Assembly (NCBI GenBank): GCA_964592595.1
Contig: CAZQFH010000054.1
Span: forward strand, 1 to 22,795
DNA: 22,795 nucleotides
Origin: UBA5536 sp964592595
GTDB taxonomy: Bacteria; Bacteroidota; Bacteroidia; Bacteroidales; F082
Reading direction: 5' to 3'
Position numbers and translations under genes: made by a program. Of this stretch, positions 9,183 to 14,797 are shown piece after piece. How positions within the stretch are numbered: the first letter of the stretch is position 1; each line of letters begins with the position of its first letter. The notes beneath the pieces were generated by a model, which worked only from the letters and a program-made list of their open reading frames with translations, ran no database searches and had not been told where the DNA came from.

Positions 9183-10205
9183 ATGAACACCTATATCCTC
9201 GGTATCGAATCGTCCTGTGATGAAACTTCTGCAGCAGTGCTTAACGGTACCCGATTGTGCTCCAACATTATCGCCAGCCAAAAGGTTCACGAAAAATATG
9301 GAGGTGTAGTTCCAGAGCTCGCATCAAGGGCACACCAGCAAAATATCATACCGGTAATCGACACAGCGATTAAAGAGGCAAATATACATAAAAATGAGGT
9401 GAGCGCAGTAGCCTTTACAAGGGGTCCGGGCTTGCTTGGATCGCTATTGGTGGGCACATCATTCGCTAAGGCTTTTGCAATGGCAATGGATATTCCAATG
9501 GTTGAAGTAGATCATATGGATGCCCACATTCTGGCTCATTTTATCACTGATGAGCGGGGATTAAAAGTACCGGAATTTCCATTTCTTTGTCTCACAGTAT
9601 CCGGAGGTCATACGCAGATCGTACTGGTAAAAGATTATTTTGATATGACGATCATAGGACACACCATTGATGATGCAGCCGGCGAAACCTTTGATAAAGC
9701 AGCAAAAATCATGGGACTCCCCTATCCTGGCGGTCCCGTGATAGATCAATTGGCCCAACTTGGGAATCCGGAGGCTTTTCAATTTGCCGAGCCACGAATT
9801 CCGGATTTGAATTTCAGCTTTAGCGGTTTAAAAACCAGCATACTCTATTTTTTACGCGATGAATTGAAAAAAGATGAGCAGTTTATCGAAAAACACAAAA
9901 CAGATTTGTGCGCGAGTATTCAACATACCATCATCCAAATACTGATGAAGAAACTCATCGCAGCCAGCAAGCACACCGGCATTCGCCAGGTGGCCATTGC
10001 AGGCGGTGTTTCAGCTAATTCGGGATTGCACAAGGCAATGCAAAAAGCTGCCGATGAAAATGACTGGGAGATATACATTCCAAAAATAAGTTATAGCACT
10101 GATAATGCCGCAATGATTGCCGTTGCAGGATATTTTAAGTACCAGCAAAAACAGTTTGCACAGCATAATATCACGCCTTATGCCAGGCAAAGCAATAAAA
10201 AATAA
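9183..10205 (+). CDS. tsaD: tRNA N6-adenosine threonylcarbamoyltransferase TsaD
   Basis: At 340 aa it is full length for TsaD (formerly Gcp/YgjD), which with TsaB and TsaE transfers threonylcarbamoyl from threonylcarbamoyl-AMP to A37 of tRNAs that read ANN codons. Family motifs are intact: the N-terminal GIESSCDETSAAV (7-19), the metal-binding HMDAH (His111 and His115), SGGHTQ (140-145), AGGVSANSGL (273-282) and STDNAAMIA with the conserved Asp307. The ATG at 9183 gives the standard N-terminus MNTYILGIESS. It is divergent from the TamB-like gene, an arrangement common in Bacteroidota, and is followed after 9 bp by the dGTPase gene, so the two are probably cotranscribed. Confidence 0.97.
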   Translation: MNTYILGIESSCDETSAAVLNGTRLCSNIIASQKVHEKYGGVVPELASRAHQQNIIPVIDTAIKEANIHKNEVSAVAFTRGPGLLGSLLVGTSFAKAFAMAMDIPMVEVDHMDAHILAHFITDERGLKVPEFPFLCLTVSGGHTQIVLVKDYFDMTIIGHTIDDAAGETFDKAAKIMGLPYPGGPVIDQLAQLGNPEAFQFAEPRIPDLNFSFSGLKTSILYFLRDELKKDEQFIEKHKTDLCASIQHTIIQILMKKLIAASKHTGIRQVAIAGGVSANSGLHKAMQKAADENDWEIYIPKISYSTDNAAMIAVAGYFKYQQKQFAQHNITPYARQSNKK

Positions 10206-10214
10206 CATACAGCC

Positions 10215-11534
10215 ATGATGAACTGGCAACAGCTACTCTCAACCAAAAGGTTTTCGTCCTCGTCCAACCAACAGGATATTCGTTCGGCTTTTCAGCGCGA
10301 TTACGACCGCATTATTTTTAGCAGCCCTTTTCGCAGGCTGCAAAACAAAACCCAGGTATTTCCACTTCCGGGAAGTGTTTTTGTGCATAACCGACTCACG
10401 CACAGCCTCGAAGTTGCCAGTGTAGGAAGGTCGATTGCACGTATTGTTTCGCGTGAATTAATCAACAAAATACCTGCACTTGCGCATAGTGCCCTTGCCG
10501 AAATCGATACCATAGTTGCTTCGGCCTGTCTGGCTCACGACTTAGGAAATCCGCCTTTTGGACATTCTGGCGAAAAAGCCATCAGCAGTTATTTTGAAGA
10601 GGGAGAAGGAAAAGCATTAAAATATCAAATACCTGATCATCAATGGTCCGACTTAATTGAATTTGAAGGTAATGCTAATGCATTTCGTACGCTTACACAC
10701 CAATATAATGGCAGAAGAAAGGGAGGCTTTTCATTAACATACGCTACCCTTGCCTCCTTAGTCAAATATCCTTATCCTTCTTATAACAAGGGTGATAGAA
10801 AAAAATATGGCATCTTTTATTCCGAACTCGAAAGCTTTGAACAACTTGTGCAAACTTGCGGGCTGATTAAAATAGCCGACCAGGGACCTGTGTATGCGCG
10901 CCATCCGCTTGTCTATCTTGTGGAAGCAGCAGATGATATCAGCTACCTGATTATGGATATGGAGGATGCACACAAGCTCCGTATCCTTTCAACAGTGCAA
11001 ACTGAGCTGATGCTAACCGCCTTTCACGATAAAGAAGACCTTGAATTTTCAGCCTATAAAAACCGTATCTACCAGGAAGTTACTGATACAAATGAGCGTA
11101 TAGCATTTTTGCGTGCTACCGCTATTAACAGACTTGTTAAGGAAGTAAGCACCATTTTCGTGCAGCGTGAAGAAGAAATACGTGCTGGTGTTTTTAAGGG
11201 TAGTCTGGTCGATTATCTCCACCCAACACTTAAAGCTGCCATGGATCAATGCCGCAAACTTTCGGTTAAAGCCATATACAATCATCCTGAAGTTGTTAAA
11301 ATTGAACTAACAGGTTTCCATATACTTGGAACCCTAATGGAAGAATTTATCCGGGCAGTTTTGGCTCCTGATACCCATTATCACCGGAAACTACAATCCC
11401 TCTTGCCAGATCAATTTAAACCACAATTTACTGATTCTTATAGCAAAATTCAATCGGTTTTGGATTTTATTTCAGGCATGACAGATCTTTATGCGATGCA
11501 ACTTTACAAAGATTTGAGGGGCATCGAAAGCTGA
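10215..11534 (+). CDS. dgt: deoxyguanosinetriphosphate triphosphohydrolase (HD-domain dGTPase)
   Basis: A 439-aa HD-superfamily enzyme of the dGTPase/SAMHD1-like group, which hydrolyses dNTPs (classically dGTP) to the nucleoside and tripolyphosphate and so adjusts dNTP pools. The N-terminus has the family block FSSPFRRLQNKTQVFPLP (35-52). Metal ligands are visible: His63 in HNRLTHSLEVA, His108-Asp109 in ACLAHDLGNPPFGHSGE, and the later Asp in EAADDISYLIMDMEDA (237-252). EGNANAFRTL (151-160) is also a family signature. Start choice between ATG 10215 and ATG 10218 changes one residue. The gene lies 9 bp after tsaD, and its TGA stop abuts the stop of the convergent gene with no gap. Substrate preference among dNTPs cannot be read from the sequence. 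Confidence 0.93.
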   Translation: MMNWQQLLSTKRFSSSSNQQDIRSAFQRDYDRIIFSSPFRRLQNKTQVFPLPGSVFVHNRLTHSLEVASVGRSIARIVSRELINKIPALAHSALAEIDTIVASACLAHDLGNPPFGHSGEKAISSYFEEGEGKALKYQIPDHQWSDLIEFEGNANAFRTLTHQYNGRRKGGFSLTYATLASLVKYPYPSYNKGDRKKYGIFYSELESFEQLVQTCGLIKIADQGPVYARHPLVYLVEAADDISYLIMDMEDAHKLRILSTVQTELMLTAFHDKEDLEFSAYKNRIYQEVTDTNERIAFLRATAINRLVKEVSTIFVQREEEIRAGVFKGSLVDYLHPTLKAAMDQCRKLSVKAIYNHPEVVKIELTGFHILGTLMEEFIRAVLAPDTHYHRKLQSLLPDQFKPQFTDSYSKIQSVLDFISGMTDLYAMQLYKDLRGIES

Positions 11535-12782
11535 TCAGGCCAGGTATTGCTCCAACATGTCCTTCCATTTCACAAATCCATCCTGTAAATCACTGTAATC
11601 GTGATACACACGACGAAAAGGATCTGCTACTGTATTCAAATAAGCCGTTTTACCCTGTGATTTTATCACATTGAGGATATCATCCAATTTGCGTGTTGCC
11701 AACTTCAGTTCATCGAGTCGCTTATCGCAAGACCAGATGTAGGTTGCTTCTTCTGTATTCAGTGTTTCCCATACCAGATGGTAATATTTTGAGCCTTCAA
11801 CCAAAAACACAAAAGAAAAAGGATTAAGAACAAACCTGAGTTTCATGATGTGATGCGCGTGTATGGAAGATAAAAAGCGCAAATGCCGGTAATGTTTGGT
11901 GTCGGTTATCTGCAGCAGATCGCTAAAAAAATCACTATCCGAATCATAAAAAGCATTGGAGTTGAAACCTTCATCAGCATAATGCGCCAATAATTCTTCC
12001 ATCGTGAACAAAGACTGGTCGATATCCAGCATGCTCTTCTTTCGACCGATACCGGAAACAAACTCAAAGCGAACCGTCTCTATCAAGGTTTTATCAATGC
12101 GGGCAATTTCAGGAGATTCAAGCTTCAGAATTTTCACTTCATCATCCTGAAGTTCAAAATCAGCAATCACATTAATATGCTGTGTTTTCAATGCATTGAT
12201 AAAATAATTCTTTACCGCATCAAACTCCTCCCGTAGCTCATAATTTTTAATAGAAAGCTTAAGCGGTTGATTAGTAAACCAGAAATAACGGTCGAAACTC
12301 ACCGCTCCAAGCTGAAATCGCAATGATTTGACAGGAACCTTGAAACGCTCCCGGATAGTTCTTGGTTGCTTCAAGTCAGCTTCCAAATCCGTAGTTGGCG
12401 CATGTGACACGTCAGTAAAGTCAACTAATTTTCGTGGTGGACGTTGGCCTGCTACGCTTCGCAAAAGACTTCTTGTATCCAGCTTTCGGAAACGAATCTG
12501 CCTTATTTTGTTCAACTGACTTCGTAAATCTGCCGGATTAGCTTTATCGTGAAGCAGGGTTTCATTATAATTCAATACCGTTGCAAAGAGGCAATTTTGC
12601 TGTTCATCGTGCTTATTTACAATAATTTGCCAAACAGCTTGCGATTCAAAAGTTTTGATAGTGGGTGGAAAATCGAGGTCGGCTAACGACAGCATATGAT
12701 CAGCCAAAAAAGCCTTATTCCGATCAAAATACAAATAAAATGTTTTCCCTGTCAAATGAGATTCACCATAATTTTCGGACAT
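11535..12782 (-). CDS. conserved-looking cytoplasmic protein of unknown family (415 aa)
   Basis: I do not recognise a family. The protein has no signal peptide, membrane segment or obvious catalytic motif. It starts MSENYGESHLTGKTFYLYFDRN. A basic middle part (RSLLRSVAGQRPPRKLVDF, about residues 109-127) is followed by alternating charged and hydrophobic segments, and an aromatic-rich C-terminal half contains FVFLVEGSKYYHLVWETLNTE. Length and regular amino-acid use argue for a real gene. I chose ATG 12782 over the in-frame TTG at 12800 because the TTG lies inside a TAnnTTTG box (12798-12805, - strand), which would place transcription start near 12791. It converges on dgt, with the two stop codons together forming the palindrome TGATCA (11532-11537). 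It could be a domain seen only in Bacteroidota; nothing here reveals its function. Confidence 0.75.
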   Translation of the reverse strand: MSENYGESHLTGKTFYLYFDRNKAFLADHMLSLADLDFPPTIKTFESQAVWQIIVNKHDEQQNCLFATVLNYNETLLHDKANPADLRSQLNKIRQIRFRKLDTRSLLRSVAGQRPPRKLVDFTDVSHAPTTDLEADLKQPRTIRERFKVPVKSLRFQLGAVSFDRYFWFTNQPLKLSIKNYELREEFDAVKNYFINALKTQHINVIADFELQDDEVKILKLESPEIARIDKTLIETVRFEFVSGIGRKKSMLDIDQSLFTMEELLAHYADEGFNSNAFYDSDSDFFSDLLQITDTKHYRHLRFLSSIHAHHIMKLRFVLNPFSFVFLVEGSKYYHLVWETLNTEEATYIWSCDKRLDELKLATRKLDDILNVIKSQGKTAYLNTVADPFRRVYHDYSDLQDGFVKWKDMLEQYLA

Positions 12783-12797
12783 AACAGCAGATTTGTC

Positions 12798-12805
12798 CAA
12801 AATTA
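12798..12805 (-). promoter_or_regulatory. -7 box upstream of the 415-aa unknown gene
   Basis: On the - strand this reads TAATTTTG, an exact TAnnTTTG match. It lies 15 nt upstream of the ATG at 12782, implying a leader of roughly 9 nt. A TTTTTC-like run sits near the -33 position but is not a clean TTTG. Confidence 0.4.
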
Positions 12806-12861
12806 TAAAAATTCAGCTGAAAAACATGCTTGCTGAGGGGGGAATTAAAAAAAATACAGTC

Positions 12862-13311
12862 TTACCTTACTACGCTAACATTCATAGCGACAGGTCCTTT
12901 TGGTCCTCTTCCCAATTCAAAAGTGACCATATTATTTTCTTTTACAGGTTCGTTCAGGTTGCTCACATGCACAAAAATACGCTGATCATTCTGTAAGTCG
13001 CGAATAAAGCCAAAGCCTTTACTTTCGTCAAAAAAGCTCACAACACCATTTTTAAGGGTATCAACCACTTCATTTGGATCACTTTTAGCTACACTTACAG
13101 CGATATCGTCAAGCTCAATCTCTTCTTTTTTAGAGGGATCAGGCGGACTGTCGAGAATATTTCCAAACTCATCCACATAGGCTATCATTTCGTCAAAGCT
13201 TTTATTATCCTGATCCTTACTTTCGAGACGACGTTTTTCTTTGTCTTTACGTTTTTTTTCTTTTTTCTGCCTTACGGCTTTTTTTTGCATGGATTCCTGT
13301 GATCTTCCCAT
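12862..13311 (-). CDS. cold-shock-domain protein with basic N-terminal extension
   Basis: A 149-aa protein with a C-terminal cold-shock (CSD/OB-fold) domain at about 87-148 that binds single-stranded RNA or DNA. RNP1 is KGFGFI (98-103) and RNP2 is IFVHVSNL (112-119). The first 30 residues are very basic and run through lysine-rich sequence (QKKEKKRKDKEKRR, 15-28), followed by an acidic linker (DEMIAYVDEFGNILD). This is larger than the 70-aa CspA type and resembles the extended CSD proteins common in Bacteroidota. The coding sequence for the Lys tail contains several A6-A8 runs. It lies 95 bp downstream of the RRM gene on the same strand, with a strong stem-loop between them and no consensus promoter in the 36 bp between U-tract and ATG. 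Its expression may therefore depend on read-through. Confidence 0.92.
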   Translation of the reverse strand: MGRSQESMQKKAVRQKKEKKRKDKEKRRLESKDQDNKSFDEMIAYVDEFGNILDSPPDPSKKEEIELDDIAVSVAKSDPNEVVDTLKNGVVSFFDESKGFGFIRDLQNDQRIFVHVSNLNEPVKENNMVTFELGRGPKGPVAMNVSVVR

Positions 13312-13337
13312 AAATGTTTTTGGTGATAAAATTAATC

Positions 13338-13388
13338 AAAAAAAATAGCGGTTGATTCACTGTTCGGACCGAACAGTAAACCAACCGC
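13338..13388 (-). terminator. intrinsic terminator/attenuator between the RRM and cold-shock genes
   Basis: A 41-nt near-perfect inverted repeat (13348-13388) has arms GCGGTTG and CAACCGC outside and CACTGTTCGG/CCGAACAGT inside. In the leftward transcript it is followed by a U-rich run (complement of AAAAAAAA at 13338-13345), the standard layout of an intrinsic terminator. On the + strand the two imperfect pairs (13355/13381 and 13358/13378) are both A-C mismatches. In the - strand RNA both become U-G wobbles, so the stem is unbroken only in the leftward transcript. It starts 19 nt after the RRM stop codon. Confidence 0.85.
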
Positions 13389-13406
13389 CGGAGTTCTTCT
13401 TATCGG

Positions 13407-13673
13407 TTAGTAACGACGACGTGGAGCTTCCGTTCTTGGACGAGCCTCGTTTACAACCATTTCACGGTTTTCGAGGGTAGCACCATTGAGTTCTTTGATG
13501 GCCTTTTGGGCTTCTTCATCATTGTTCATTTCAACAAAACCAAAGCCTTTTGAACGGCCGTTGTATTTGTCGATGATAATTTTTGCAGAGGTTACTGTTC
13601 CGTATTCTGCAAAGAAACGTTCTAAATCCTGATCGTTTACATTGTAATCAAGATTTCCTACATAAATGTTCAT
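13407..13673 (-). CDS. RRM-domain RNA-binding protein (bacterial Rbp type)
   Basis: An 88-aa protein that is one complete RNA-recognition motif plus a short Arg-rich tail. RNP2 is IYVGNL (3-8) and RNP1 is KGFGFVEM (42-49). The tail RPRTEAPRRRY (78-88) gives a positive C-terminus. Such small RRM proteins are abundant in Bacteroidota and Cyanobacteria; members studied in Bacteroides bind RNA and act as global post-transcriptional regulators. The ATG is at 13673. Upstream is a leader of about 155 nt from a TAnnTTTG box at 13835-13842, much longer than the 10-20 nt leaders suggested for other genes here. That fits the post-transcriptional or cold-responsive control known for related genes, but is inferred. 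A strong terminator-like hairpin lies 19 nt after the stop, before the cold-shock gene. Confidence 0.95.
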   Translation of the reverse strand: MNIYVGNLDYNVNDQDLERFFAEYGTVTSAKIIIDKYNGRSKGFGFVEMNNDEEAQKAIKELNGATLENREMVVNEARPRTEAPRRRY

Positions 13674-13834
13674 GTAACTAAAAATTAAATGAGTAAAAAA
13701 ATCAACCTTTTGAAACTTAAGTGTTTCTCAGGCTCTAAAAAAATCAGGATTTAAACAGCGGGCGGGTCGTGAAAAATGATCGGTTAGAACAAAATACAAA
13801 CGAGAACGCAAACACTCAAATACTGAATTCGGTG

Positions 13835-13842
13835 CAAAGATA
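13835..13842 (-). promoter_or_regulatory. -7 box of the RRM gene
   Basis: Reads TATCTTTG on the - strand, an exact TAnnTTTG match; TTGG lies 16 nt further upstream as a weak -33 candidate. Transcription would begin near 13828, giving a leader of about 155 nt. Confidence 0.45.
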
Positions 13843-13967
13843 AATAAAAATATTGATTCCAAGTTTTTTTCTTTTTTGTCCTGACAGGCAAAAGTGTTTT
13901 AACTAAATACAAAAAACTAAGGCATTGGATCAGTAAATTATTGTTTTTTTTGCTTAAAGCCTTTACA

Positions 13968-13991
13968 CAGCAAACAAATCCGCATTTGCTG
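13968..13991. promoter_or_regulatory. inverted repeat, candidate operator of the TonB operon
   Basis: CAGCAAA (13968-13974) and TTTGCTG (13985-13991) form a perfect 7-bp dyad with a 10-nt spacer. The right arm contains TTTG (13985-13988), the only -33-like element upstream of the -7 box at 14004, and the whole repeat sits 12-36 nt upstream of that box. A regulator bound here would overlap polymerase. This is an inference from position. Confidence 0.3.
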
Positions 13992-14003
13992 CCAAACTAT
14001 TGT

Positions 14004-14011
14004 TACATTTG
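14004..14011 (+). promoter_or_regulatory. -7 box of the exported-protein/TonB receptor operon
   Basis: TACATTTG is an exact TAnnTTTG match, with TTTG 15 nt upstream (13985-13988), shorter than the usual 19-20 nt. Predicted transcription start is about 14018, leaving about 70 nt before the ATG at 14090. This is one reason to reject the TTG at 14000 as the gene start. Confidence 0.45.
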
Positions 14012-14089
14012 TTGTCTATAACCGAATCCAAAGCCTGTAAATGCCTGTTCACAATCATTTCAGGGATTCGTTTATTAATACTTAATCCA

Positions 14090-14797
14090 ATGAAATCATT
14101 AGTAAAGTATTTTTTGATCTTTTTTGTGGTCGGTTGTAATGTTACAAGCCTTGTCGCTCAAAAAAACAACACCTTTTCTCAAACATTATACAAGCCCGAT
14201 CCAGTGCTTTACAACGGAAAGCGATACAGCTACTTTCCGCCTTTACAAACTGGAGGACACCAGTTTTTAATCGGTGAAGATTTCGTTCCCGGAAATGTGC
14301 GTATTCGCGGAAATGTATATGAAAATCAACAACTCAACTACGATATTTACAATCAGCAATTGGTGTTGCGTTTCACCAATCATATAGGAGCAGTAGATCA
14401 ACTGATTGTTTCAGATGCCTGGCTCGAAGGATTTACCCTGGATGATCTGACTTTTGAGTATGTGTTATGGAGTGATTCAAGCTGGAGAATTGCACAACGC
14501 ATTGGCCAACAACCTTTTGAAATACTTATACTATGGAATAAGAATTTGTCGCTCAATACCAGATATGGCGCCACAAACCACATATTCTCAAAGCCACAGA
14601 AAAAGATCTTTTTAAGACAGAAGCAAGTTATTCAGCCATTCAAAAACAAGCGTCAGTTTATTAAGCTGTTTACGGAAGATTTTAAGTCACAACTTAAAAA
14701 ATACTTAAGCAAACAAGGTTTTTCGTTTAAGACAGCTTCGGACCAGGAGATTGCCAATCTATTGGAATTCTGCACATTAAATATGCTGCAAGAATGA
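14090..14797 (+). CDS. exported protein of unknown family, first gene of the TonB receptor operon
   Basis: A 235-aa protein without a family I recognise. The chosen ATG gives an export signal, MKSLVKYFLIFFVVGCNVTS. It can be read either as an ordinary signal peptide cut after LVAQ (about residue 24) or as a lipoprotein signal with the lipobox VVGC (Cys16). The mature part contains GKRYSYFPPLQTGGHQFLIG, then beta-rich sequence (GNVRIRGNVYENQQLNYDIYNQQLVLRF) and a lysine-rich C-terminal third ending in a helical segment, DQEIANLLEFCTLNML. Its TGA overlaps the receptor's ATG (ATGA), so it is translationally coupled to the TonB-dependent receptor and probably works in the envelope with it. The in-frame TTG at 14000 would place the start inside the promoter. 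Confidence 0.8.
   Translation: MKSLVKYFLIFFVVGCNVTSLVAQKNNTFSQTLYKPDPVLYNGKRYSYFPPLQTGGHQFLIGEDFVPGNVRIRGNVYENQQLNYDIYNQQLVLRFTNHIGAVDQLIVSDAWLEGFTLDDLTFEYVLWSDSSWRIAQRIGQQPFEILILWNKNLSLNTRYGATNHIFSKPQKKIFLRQKQVIQPFKNKRQFIKLFTEDFKSQLKKYLSKQGFSFKTASDQEIANLLEFCTLNMLQE

Larger units (their letters stand above)
13674..14089. other. divergent intergenic region: RRM leader and TonB-operon promoter
   Basis: A 416-bp gene-free stretch. The left 155 bp is the presumed leader of the RRM gene and includes an ACTTAAGT palindrome around 13724-13731 and a GC-rich patch, GCGGGCGGGTCG, near 13758-13769. The centre is AT-rich, with a short CCTG-A-CAGG palindrome at 13880-13888. The right end holds the promoter and an inverted repeat for the rightward operon. 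No tRNA, small ORF or riboswitch-like fold was recognised. Confidence 0.6.

Noticed and set aside
13880..13888. CCTGACAGG palindrome as an operator or terminator
   Set aside because: It is only 9 bp, not aligned with either promoter, and no gene ends nearby.
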